Below are positions 37,081 through 48,300 of a stretch of DNA of 64,000 nucleotides, piece by piece. The notes beneath the pieces were generated by a model. That model was not told the DNA's origin. It did no database searches and was given only the letters and a program-made list of their open reading frames with translations. Position numbers and translations under genes: made by a program. This DNA is from Edolisoma coerulescens (taxonomy: Eukaryota > Chordata > Aves > Passeriformes > Campephagidae): the NCBI GenBank assembly GCA_013397115.1, contig VWZW01005507.1, positions 1,271,660-1,335,659 on the forward strand, in the 5' to 3' direction. Each line of letters begins with the position of its first letter. Position 1 is the stretch's first letter.

Positions 37081-39412
37081 AGTAACCTTTATGTTTCATT
37101 CAAGGGCTATGCAAAGTCCTAGCCAGCCTTGGAAATAATTGGAAAAAAATGCAATTTCAACATCACCAAATTCAGTGTTTTGTGTAACAAGTGTATACCA
37201 AATGAGGACAGAAAATAAAAATACTGGTATCTTCTGTGCTCTGGGAAAAGTGAAGGGGAAATAAGTAGACAACAAGAAAAGATTGTGTCATGTCATGGGA
37301 AGTATGGGGATAAAAAACATACAATTAATCCAGAACTGCATTTTCTACAAGGCATCTTTGTGTCTGAGGATGCACCTCTGATTCCTGAAGTGAAGCAGCC
37401 AGTACTTCTTCCTGACCTCCCCAGCAGAGCTGTCCCACAACTTCTAGTCTTTCCTCTCAAGAATGTTAACCCTGTCTCTCCCCTCTCACCTTCCTGCTTT
37501 CACTCTGGGTAAAATTCCAGTGTCAAACAAAGAAAAATTTTCTTTGAACCCAGGGCAATGAGGAAATGAAGATTAGCTCAAACCATAAGCTTCCTTGACG
37601 AAAATCAGACCATACTGGAAAAAGCTGTGCCTATAGCTTGTGTGTTGGGCCAAAACTAACCATCCCAGCTCCTGGCTGAATTTCACTGACCACAGTCCAG
37701 ACATGGTGACTGTGGTGAACTTTCAGACAATAACTACTTTTTGCTGTTACCAATCACAGAAATGTAATTAGTGACTGCTCATTTGAAGACAACTGCAAGT
37801 CACCTGTTGGCAGTTTTTAAGGAGAAACATGGTGAATTGCCCTATTCCTTTATTCAGCCCAATCTCCACAGCACTTCACAGTCCACTGCCTTCAAGCACC
37901 AAGCCTGGAGCCTCTGCTGCCACAGCAAGTTGTGTTTGTTGACCTGAAGGCCCAGAGGCAGGGCCTGCCAGGGACAATGTGCAAAAACTTGTCATGCACT
38001 GTTACAAAGCCCCTCTCTGGATCCTCTTCCTTTCTATCAGTTTTTTCCATGATTCCACAATTTCTTGCTAGTGAAGCTTCATAGTTCAGCTGTTCACAAC
38101 TCCCTAAATACTGACTCACTACACTGCTCGGTGACCTGACAACTGTAGGGCATTTAAACCAGATGTCTTCCCTCTATCCCTCACTTGTGAGCATCCTCAG
38201 CATCTTCCAAAGACGAATGTCATGCTGGTTTATGTGTGCTATAGTTTTCACTCATCCAAGGGCTGATGCTGTTTTTTGCCGTTGGGGATTGTCTCAGGTA
38301 GAACCCCCCCAGCTTGCTGTGAAGTAGCAGCCGGTCCCAAAGCTTTCCCAGTGGCTACGAGACTGCCTTAGCTGGCAACCTGTCAGGTACTGGGGTGTGA
38401 ACTCTCTCTGGGCTCCGTTTAGCTTTGAGGAGGGCGTGCTGCAAGCTGGGGCAGACTCAGCGCGGGTATCTGATCGACAGAGATCATTTGGAGCTCTCCA
38501 CCCATCCATGTGGGCACGGAGCTCACCGCATGCCGTGCACGGGGGATTCTTGGAGCTGCTGCAGATCGGCCTCAGCAGCGGGGAGTTCAGACCCCCTACC
38601 TCTTTAAGCCCAAAGGGCACTGCAGGAATCTTCTGTGTGGTCTTGCCTCTACGACATTATTAGTAGGGGATGTTCTTGTCCTGCTGGCTTGCTTGCAGGA
38701 AGAGCTGTGTGGTCTTCGAAGTGCTCTTTGAAGTTCATGCAGAGTCACGAGGACACAGCTAAGATGAGCTCAGAAAGGCTGATGTCAGGTGAAACCAGAA
38801 CATTCGGGAGTACAGCTGGGCTTGGTGCTTGCTGCACATACTGAGCACAAAAGAAAGAAAACAGGTGATAAATTACAGCCATGCTGGAGAAGTGATGCGT
38901 GAAAACATTTGAGATTAAATTTCTGTTAGGAAGCACCTCTTAGAGGCAGAGTAGTAAAAGCTTGGAGTACCTACACCTGAACTGTACCGGGTTTGTATGT
39001 GCTTGTTGTGCTTTTGGGTTAAGCAGAGGAGTGTGAATATTCAACACAGCTGGAATTCACAGTCTTTGACTCATTTTCATTTCTCCACATTCAGCAAGTT
39101 GGGCTGTAATCTACATTTTGAGATCCCTGTACTGCCCCAGAATTTATGGCATCTCCTGGGAAAGTCACTCATCTTCTTCATGTCTTGGTATTTTATATTA
39201 GATGAGGATGTCAGCACCACAGTGGGCCAAAAATTCAAATGTTCTTACACTAAGGTTATGGGAGCTACAGAAATGCTAAATATTTTTTGTTGTCTTATTT
39301 TTCTGTTGCTGTGAATGTGACCATCAGTTTTATCAGTACCCAATTTAAGTATCTAGTGAATGATAATCACTCTTCAAAAGAAAACTTCCAGTAGGATCAA
39401 TTTCTGGTGGGT
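37081..39412. other. Non-coding sequence, no gene seen
   Basis: About 2.3 kb between two CR1 pieces. A moderately GC-rich patch at about 38290-38640 contains overlapping short open frames on both strands without any recognisable domain. No transposon boundary could be fixed there. Confidence 0.5.
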
Positions 39413-39562
39413 TCTCAACTTGGCTCTCGAGGCCATGTTGGACAGGGCTTGGAGCAGCCTGGTCTAGTGGAAGGTGTCCCTGCCCATGGCAGGGGATTGG
39501 AACTGGATGGTCTTTAGGGCCCTCTCCAATCCAAACTCTTCTGTGATTCTTATGAATTATCT
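39413..39562 (+). mobile_element. CR1 LINE, short 3' end
   Basis: The fragment is the last 150 bases of CR1: 'gaggccatgttggacagggct', then 'ggtgtccctgcccatggcag', 'ggattggaactggatggtct' and a final 'ttctgtgattcttatgaatt'. The last part is the usual degenerate octamer repeat at the CR1 terminus. It is severely 5'-truncated, which is normal for CR1. Confidence 0.92.
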
Positions 39563-42500
39563 CCACTGCTCTATCCTGATACTATATCATTCCTTATAAC
39601 CCAATTGCATTAAAGCAGTTCTTTGGAAAACTTAGGGGAAAAGAAATTGTTGTATCTGAAGAAAAGGGGAAGCTATTCGATAGAAGGGTTTGATGATAAC
39701 AGCAGAAAGAAAGACACCGTGTTCCAAGAGTAATGTTGTAAGGATGCTGGTCCTGCAGTTTTGGGCAGAGGAACACTTGAAGGGATGATGATAAATTGGG
39801 ATTTGGGAACTTTCTGCAGACAAGCAAAAGGAAAGAGAAGAGTTAGCAATGGCTCCTGAACTTTGCTGGTGTGCAACTTGGTTACAAACAAGGGAAAAAT
39901 CCCTCCTATAGCTATTCAATGAAGGTTTGGGAGGGCTGGTTGCAAATACACAACTTAGACTCTGTGAAATTTCTGATCAGTGTTTTTGAGTATAACATGA
40001 GAGTCTATGGAATATGGCTCTTCCTATGAATGTGACTGTGCAACATTTCCCCCATTGCTGCTCTTGTCTGATTTGCCTGCCTACCCTCTCTCTGAAGGCT
40101 GCCTCTCCTGCCACACCATCCAGAGCACGAGTGTGGAAAGTCCTTTGTTTTCTTCATAAGTGCAAAGTGAAAGCTTCTAGTATAGATTGTTTCGTAAGGC
40201 AGCTCCAAGAAACGACAGCAAGTATTAATAAAGCTTGCTTAATTGATATTAGCATAAATGTAAACCCAAGTAATACTATCAGTATCAGTTCTGGAACAGT
40301 TCCACTGCATGCTCTTCACATCTCTGTTATCTGTTTCAGGTGATCTCAGGAGACTGCTCAGGGGGAATTCAGGGATGAGAAATTTAATGGTTGCAGTTTT
40401 ATAGTCTTTATCAGACCATCAAGGCTGTAATCAAAAGATAAGAGTTATCACCTGTCATCTCAATCAAGCTTCAAGAGAAAATCATTGCAAGAGAGCCTCT
40501 GGTAAGTCTATGAATTAATTCAGATTTGGGGAATGTTTTGTAATTTGTGTTAACACCCGCAAGCTCCAGTCACGGATCAGGAATTTTCTGTGATAAATAC
40601 TCTAAGAAACAAAATGAAAATAAGGTTGGATTTTTTTCCCAAAACCAAACTAACCTATCAATCCAAAAAGGTGATGTGTTATCTAGGCTGTTTCTCATGA
40701 GTTTGTGATTACTGTAAGCTCATATGATGTGCAGAGTCAGTCTCATTTTTACAGGGCTCTGAAAATGGGGATGATACCAGGTTTTCCTGTGGAACAGAAG
40801 TCTTGAAGAATGTAGTCGTAAGCATGTATCTAGGTGGTCTGATTAAGAGGGGAATGGTCATTGGGGCTAGGGATGATTGGTCATTAGGAATGTTGGTCTT
40901 TACCCCCCTTTCCTGACAGCCAGTGCTGTTACAGGACAAATACTCATTGTACAATGAGTAATCTGCAGATTTAATGCCTTCTCACCTGTTTATGTAATTT
41001 AGTGGGAAGAGGTTTGAAAGATATTAGGAAGAGGATTACTGTTGGGTTTCCATGGACTTCACAAACCATTAGTGTTTTACTGGAGCACTTTTGGGAATCC
41101 AGTCTTTCCTCAGCTGCAGAGTTCAGAGCTGAGTTCTGTCTCTATCCCTGGTTGTCTAAAACAGAGCTAATTCAGGTTGTGGCCAGCAGCAGCAGAAAGG
41201 GGAAAGGCTGTTCACAGGATCAGTCCTGCCCAAGGGTTCTCTGTGCCTGTGCACTCCATCCCTGTATGAGCCATCCCAGGCGGATCTCTCGAGTCGGAAC
41301 TGGCCACGTGGACAGCGAGGCTGCTGCGGGGGCGTCGCTGTGCACTCAGCTGGGTATCGCACATCTGCTCAAGGTCCTCAGCTTTACTTCTCTTTTACCC
41401 AATTTGGGACTTCAGAAGCACGGAGCCAGAATTAAACCAAGGGCTGTCTTTGTTCCATGGGGCTGCCCCAGCTGGAACCCATTGCTGGCTGACAGAGTCA
41501 GCTCTTATATTGACACTGTTATATCCTTTGGCGTATTACACTGCGTTTACATCTTTTAATTCACCCCAGCAGACACATGGATTATTTTAAGCACCATGTG
41601 TAAGAGCTTTCATTAAAACCATTACAGGACACCAGATGGGGATGCAGAATTGACAGCAACAGGGCTGCTTGCTACCATATTGGATTTAGGAAATATTCCG
41701 GAGTGCTTAGCCCTTCTCGCCACTCTGCTTTCCTGCTTTGTCGTGACACAGACACTTCTGGGTTGGAGTTACAGCTCTATGAACCAGTTGTCTTTTTTTT
41801 TTTTTTTTNAGAGTGAAATGTATCAGAATTTGCTCATCTGAGTTTTCCAGATCACATAATTTCTGAATTACACGTTATGGCAAATAGGATTTCGGCAGGA
41901 GTGTTTGATAATAAAGAATTGTCAAAAGAAATGGAACAGAAAGGTTGAGTTTTAAGTTTTACATTTAAATAAGCAAAAAAGAAAGGAATTGATGAGATTT
42001 TTCAGTAAATTAAGAGACAAGACTCATTAAAGAAACAGCATCACTGAGGTGCTCTCATGAATACCAACATCTTAAGTACACTGGAGTCTAGAGAAAGTAC
42101 CGGTGGTCTTAAATAGATATATGACAGAGAGATATGTTTCAAGAGGAAGTAGATTAGTGGATCTGGTAAATCTTGGCCTGTTTGATTTAGATGTTTAACT
42201 GAGATGGATTAAAAAATCTCTGATTTGTAGAGCTTGGACTGAAAGTCTTGTGAGCTAGATTCTTGTGTTAGCTGTTCCTCCTGCCACAGCAGTTACTGAA
42301 AGAGTGCCAAAATATTTGTGATGGTAGTTGTGGGGTTTTTTTTAATTTATGAGTCTGCCAAAGTGATTTTTTTTCAGATGTCCATCTTTACTGCAGGTAA
42401 AAGCACAATACTTTGGTTCAATATAATCAAAAGTTTATATGTAATTTGATTTTTTGAAATTACTTTTATATGAAAAATGACTTAAACTTTAAGAGGTTTC

Positions 42501-43389
42501 CAGAAGGGTAAAGTAATCACAAAAGAAACTAAAGAACAGTTGAGACTATGAATTTTAATTTATTTTAACATTTTTTCTAATTGAAACAAATACTGTGTTT
42601 TGGTTCAACAACTGAAACTCCCAAATCTGTTCTAGCCCAAAGATAGCATAGCTATAGCTTCCTGTCGCTATAAATATTTGCTTCTGATTTTCTGATAACA
42701 TCATGATAAAATGCCTCATTGCATCTAATTTTATTTTATCTGTCTAATTGTTGGATTATACAACTACTTACTTTTGTTGAATTTTGCAAATTCTATCTAA
42801 GAAGATCAAAACTGAGTCTTTCTATTTAATATCCCTGTCACAGACAAAATTTGAGTGGAACTGGAATTCTGTGAGATTTTTTTAGCTGAAATTCTCTTCT
42901 TGGAACAGGGATGACATTCCTAAAATGAAAATATGTTTTGTTGTTGGTGGTGGTATGACTGAAAAGCAATTAATTTTTAATCCTGTGAACATTAAACTCT
43001 ATTTAACAATAGATATTAGGGACATGCTGTGTCTTAAGGCAGCTTGAGGGTCTGATCAACTTATTCTTTCCTGTTCGTGTGGTTCACTGGCTCATCTGAG
43101 CCCCGCTGATTCACGTGGTACCTACCATGGGAGGCAAAGCACTTTGTGGAGTCCAGACTGGCAGGAAGAGGAATATTTAAATTTAATAAATCAATGGACT
43201 TTTAGTTTAGCTTAAAAGGAAAATCTGTAGCACATTTCCAAATTACGATTCTGAACAATGTGACTTTGGCTAAAGACAAATCTTCAGCTCCAGTGCTCAC
43301 CTGTTTTGCCCACCAGAGTGTTTTGAGTGCTTTTATAGCTCTAGATGCTCTGTCCTTGCTACTTTATCTGAAATTCCTGTCTTCAGCCT
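39563..43389. other. Non-coding sequence, no gene seen
   Basis: About 3.8 kb. The longest open frame (41002-41559 +, 185 codons) has no domain, no repeat and no splice logic that I can see. The stretch holds a T run followed by an undetermined base at 41809. Confidence 0.5.
41793..41809. repeat. T homopolymer ending in an undetermined base (N)
   Basis: Sixteen T are followed by the only N in the window, at 41809. This is most likely an assembly or base-calling uncertainty at the end of a homopolymer, so the true length of the run is unknown. Confidence 0.9.
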
Positions 43390-43720
43390 AGCGCTGGCAG
43401 TGTGAGCAGGGAGTCCCAGCTGCTCTCTCGGCAGGAGCACATCAGCGGAGCTGTGCACGCACCGGAGCGAGCGCTGTAAACACACAGCCTAGCACGCAAG
43501 CCTTCCCTCCCGGTGAACTTTGCCATTTGCTAATTTATCCCTGCTCTAAGTTTTCTCTTGTGTTTGCCTTTTTCTATAATTTCTTCCTGTAAAGCCTGTG
43601 TGGGCTGGCTTCTTGTTCCCGTGCAGCGCGATCTTCTAATCCAGCAGTTTCACCTCCGGCTTTGGACGTAAATCAGCAGGGAACGCTCGCAGGTTCCTTG
43701 CGCCCTGTTCAGGGAAGGAG
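43390..43720. promoter_or_regulatory. CpG-enriched patch, possible regulatory or exon-bearing DNA
   Basis: CpG dinucleotides cluster at 43420-43510 (TCTCGGCAGG, ATCAGCGGAG, CACCGGAGCGAGCGCTG) and again at 43620-43710 (GCAGCGCGATC, CTCGCAGG, CTTGCGCCC), in contrast to the CpG-poor surroundings. I see no start codon with a long frame. It could be a weak CpG island, an old non-coding element or an unrecognised non-coding exon. I cannot choose between these. Confidence 0.3.
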
Positions 43721-44560
43721 GGAGGAATAATGCAGATATTGAGCTAATGCTATCAAGCTGCCTAAAGCAGGAGAAGAGATTGATAAGAGAAAGCATTGTA
43801 TTTATAGTTTCTGGCATATAGCATAGCACAAGTCCTATTTAAATTCTTCAGAAATTAGGATCAGATGACTTAGGAACTTCTGGCGTATTTGAATCTTAAG
43901 TGGTTACAGACAGTTTTGTTTCAGTTGTTATATGTGCTACTTCTTCTTCATTTAGAACAGGTTGGGAAAGTTTACAAATTCTTGGGAGAATGGAAAAAAA
44001 TCCTGCTCACAATGAGGCTGAATGGCAACAGGGACACAGATTCTCCCTGAGGTGCTACCTACCTGGTACCCTTTCTTGTGTGTGTGTTTGTGTAAATGTG
44101 TGCAGAGGGATTTAATTTGCTGGTGTTCAGTCTGATGTTGCCTTTATTTTCCAGATATTAATTCTGACCTCGCTGCCACCACGTATGATGTGTGGGCATG
44201 GTAGATATCTGCTCGGGCAAAGGGTCAACTTCAAATTAAGATAGTTTTTGTCTTCAGCAATGGGTTATACTATGAAGCACCTGAATGGATACTTTACTAA
44301 GAGCAGAGAAAATTAAAAATGTAAAAAAGCCTTTACTTGTAGAAAATATAAGGCATTGTTGTTTTTGGAGCACCTTGAAAAATACACTACAAAGGTGCCC
44401 TGGGATGGCTGTCAGTGGGTAAATCACTGCCTGGGCACAGTGTAAAGGACAGCAGGTGCCAGTGCTGAGGATGGGAAAGGTGTTTTTCTGCTCAGACCCA
44501 ATTGTACTGCCATGAATGTGATGGGCTCACCTGCTCCTCCACAATGAGAACAGCTCAGAT
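43721..44560. other. Non-coding sequence with a short GT-rich run
   Basis: I see no gene. A TG-rich simple run lies at 44076-44105. The rest is unique sequence. Confidence 0.5.
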
Positions 44561-45340
44561 ATTTCCTCCCTTTTTTTTTTGGTCATTTTTTTTCTTTATT
44601 TGAGGGGGGGTTTTTTTGTTTGTTTGGGTTTTTGTATTTGTTTTTGTTTGAATTGCCTTCATTGGAGCTGAGAGCTCAGCCTGTTCTCCAATGGGCAGAT
44701 TCCAGCTCGGATAGGTGTTCTGGGCATGAAACCTGTTCCCCTTCTGTTCTGTGCCTATGCAGCAGCAGCTGAGGCCCAGCCTGCCTTCCCAGGGGCTCCC
44801 AGCAATTCCATGTGCTCTGCTAGCCCTCTGTGCTACCAGAGCAGCTCTTGTGGAACACAAGGATGCGCAAGGATGGTCGGCTGGACCTACCTGGGGGCTA
44901 CCAAGAGTCTGTGGAGTCCAGCCAAGCCCATGCCCTGCCTGTGCTAGGGGACAGCCCGAGCTATCTCCTCCAAGCACCCACATGTGCGTGCAGGAGCAGC
45001 CTGGCTCAGACCAGGCTCCTGCCAGGGCTTCCTGGCAAACCCCACCATGCTCCAGCTGCGGTTGGCGCGGCAGCTTGTCCCGCAGCCTGCCAGCAAGGGG
45101 GCAGTCCAAATAGCTGGGAGCGCTCCCAGAGCCTCGGCAGCTGGGGAGAGAGCGGCTTGGGATCACACACGGCTCTGCGAGTGCTTGGGCAGGGACCACC
45201 CGGCTCCAGGTAGGGCAGGGGAGCCTCCCGAGCCACCCACCCCGTGGCCTCACTGGTCGCCCACAGTTTCCAGCCCCAGCTTTGGCAAAAGCTGCTCCTC
45301 TGCCTGTTCCTTGCGGTTATGGGTTGGGTCATCTGCAGAA
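44560..45340 (-). mobile_element. GC-rich block with an A-rich tail, probably a retroelement of unknown family
   Basis: On the minus strand a GC-rich body (about 44690-45340) is followed by an A-rich stretch. On the plus strand this is the T runs and TTTG repeats of 44570-44650, with AATAAA on the minus strand near 44595. GC-rich body, then AATAAA, then A runs is the form of an LTR or a processed retrocopy. A 232-codon minus-strand frame (44555-45253) runs through it and ends in a lysine-rich stretch translated from the A runs; it has no domain I recognise. I could not find TG...CA ends or a target duplication, so the type and edges are unproven. An 8-bp stem (CATTGGAG at 44660, CTCCAATG at 44686) flanks an inner GCTGAG/CTCAGC stem. 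Confidence 0.35.
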
Positions 45341-48300
45341 GGAGCAGAGCTTTTCAGTCTCCCTGAGGTCTCTTGAGTCCTAAGGGACTAATAACTCATT
45401 GGGATGGTTGGAGCTTGACAGGAACCTGGAGGTTAATTGCTGTAATTCCCTGGCAATATCTTTCACCCTTGGGGCAGGACAAGTAGGAGTTTCTCCCACA
45501 GCAGGAGTCAGAATTCTTCTACAGGAAACACCCAGGCCAAGAGGCCTCTCTCCAAGCTAGTTCTTTCACAGCAACAAACTTAATATTTTTTTAAGGAAAT
45601 CTCTAAAGTAAGAAAGATGTCTGTTAAATCGATCTCTCACTTGCAAGCTCTCATAGTTCTATCATTAGCATTGCCACTGATCAAAAGATCACATGCAAAT
45701 GCAAATAAAACAAACAAGTGAATTAATCTTTGCATTTAGAAATAACGAAGTTGGGGAAATCCCCCTCTATCCTTAATCATCAACCCTAAAAGACTTTGAG
45801 TCTGATTCTCCTTGACATTGAGTGAGTGTTATCTTGACACAAAGACAGGGAGAATGGAAAGTTGTTTTGTGAGAGTGTTTTATATCCATTTTGAGCTGTT
45901 ACGACTGATGATAAGTAACTACAGAGCCAGGGTGTCTTACTCTATTTTATGGAAATACTGATCTTTTTGTCTTAGAAGTCAATAATTAACATAAATAATT
46001 TTACTCTATTACTCAATTCCTTTTATTACAAGTGCAGCCTTTATGCTATGGCAAAATTAGCTGTAAATATATTGCATTATTTCTAAATGTTTCATCTTAC
46101 ATGGTTTCAAACCTCAAATGTCCTGATAGAAACCAACTCTGTACTCAGCAAGGCTTCAGTGAGATCCACAGTATCTTTTCCGTTACTATCTCACCAAAGG
46201 GTGCCTTCTCATGTGACTAAAAAGTGTTCTGTGTGAAATAGTCTGTAGGGAGAGGAAGCCTTTTCTCAGGCTCTAAAGTGCTGGCAGGTCCAAGTGTCCT
46301 GAAGATTGTCAGAACTGGGGGATGAAGTTCTTTGTATCCATAATAACTGCTATTGGTTCACACTGCCGGCTCAGGCTGGGAATATTCTGATTTTTGATTG
46401 CTCACTTTTGTGTATTCAGGTCTCTTAATGTAGTCTGTTGATTCAATATATGCTACAGGAAACACTACCAAGGGACCCAAGCCATGTAGGACCAAAGTCA
46501 CTTGGGGACCTTCAGACCATAACCTGCCTTAGCGCTAAATCCTATTCCTCTTCTTGGTGACTTACATTGTGACAGCCCATATCCTTCCTGACCTTGTGTG
46601 TAATCCCTGTTGGAAGTTGTGGGGCACAGTGCCTACATCATACTCAGTCAATGCATTTGAAAGTTCCTGAGTACCGTATGGACATCTGAAGAAGTCATCT
46701 GTGCTCAACACATTCCTTCAGTTTCCTTTAACAAGAATATTAATCTAATTGATGTCAGAGTACAGTGAAAGTTACTTGGCTTTCTCATCAGCATGTGTGC
46801 ATAAATACATATATAATTTGCAGCAGAAATACAGCTCACTTACAATATACATTAAAATACATATGACTGGTAACTTCTTTGCATTTTCAATCTGTCAGGC
46901 AAAAAAATATCCATTTTTACATATCTATAGTGTGTGTGTGAGTGTGTATGTGCAATTTTGCTAGGAAGTTATCCTTCCATGTTTATGGCGTTCAGTGGGA
47001 TGGATGAAGCACCCATGGAATTTTGCCAGCTGTGCTGACGTAAGCTCCCAGCTCATCCTATAAACATTTACGCTTCTGAGTAACTTCAGTCACGTACAAA
47101 CCCTGGGCCAAAAGAGTCGTCCTGGGTCACTGATTGCAGCCCTGTGGTGTGACAGGCAAGGCTCAAAACTCCTCTCATAAAATGGCCAAGCATTAATGTA
47201 AAGCTTTCTGAGTTTTCACCTGCCATCCCTCCTGCTGGAAAGTTAGTCCATTGCCTTCTTCAGCTGATAGTTAAATAGTATTCCCTCATTCTCATCCTCA
47301 GGTTAGTCATGGACAATTTCATTCTTGTGTCAATATTGTAAGTACCTCTTCTTCCTCCCTGCAGTTTACCCAAGGAGAGCAGTCGTGCAGCTGAAGTTAT
47401 TTATGTGCATTTGCAGCTTTGGGTCCTTGGGGGTGGATGTCCACATGGATTTTACTTATGTACAGATAAACAGGCAGAATGATTTTACAAGCCAAACCTG
47501 TCAGAGTGATTAAAACTAAGCAGGATCCCAAAGTAAATGTGTCTCGGGTTGATAAGGACAGTCTTTGAAGCAGTTGTCCTTCAGCGTGCAGCTATTTCTG
47601 GGCAGTTGCAGCTGGCTGGCTTTGGTGCCCCGTGATTTATATCAGGACAAGTCTCCTGCTCACATAAAACATAGGGTGCCACAATCCAGTACAGATCTGT
47701 TCATCATGAAAGGGGATATCTGTGCCTATCCCTTATTTTCCTAGCAATAAATTACATGTTCAGCTGGCAGAGCTGCTCATTTCCACTTTGGGGCTGAACT
47801 GGAGGGGTGGTTTGCACTTTGGTGTTCATTCCAGCGCTGCTCCAGATGTGCCATGTTGGTATTCCTCCTCAGCTAAGTAACTTTGCAAACATGATTCTTC
47901 TTACCTTCATGACACTGCAATTTCTGTGTCTTCTAGAACTGAGACAGGAAGGATTTGGAAAGTTAATTTAAGTTCAAACAAATTTACTGTGAGTGAGGTA
48001 GAATGGGCTACAGAAGGGCTGGACCCACCTCCCCTGTCCAGTCACTCACAGGCAGCACTTCATAGACCCCTGGACAAGGAGGGGAGGAAGGCAGACAATG
48101 TATTTCATATGAATTGGCCACCTGACCTCGCTACCCCTTCTCTGAGGGTTACAGAGATGTGAGAACATGTGGGATGAGAGCTGGGAAAGCCAGGAGAAAG
48201 AGCTCTCAAGTGTTACAGGCAGGGGAGTAAAATCTGCCACAGAAGATCATGTACACATTGAAATCACATCTGCTAACAGACTTAGCAAGGAAACCAACAA

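Noticed and set aside
38290..38640. GC-rich patch that could be an LTR
   Set aside because: No TG...CA ends with a matching target duplication could be found.
41002..41559. 185-codon plus-strand frame
   Set aside because: No domain, no repeat pattern and no splice logic; likely chance.
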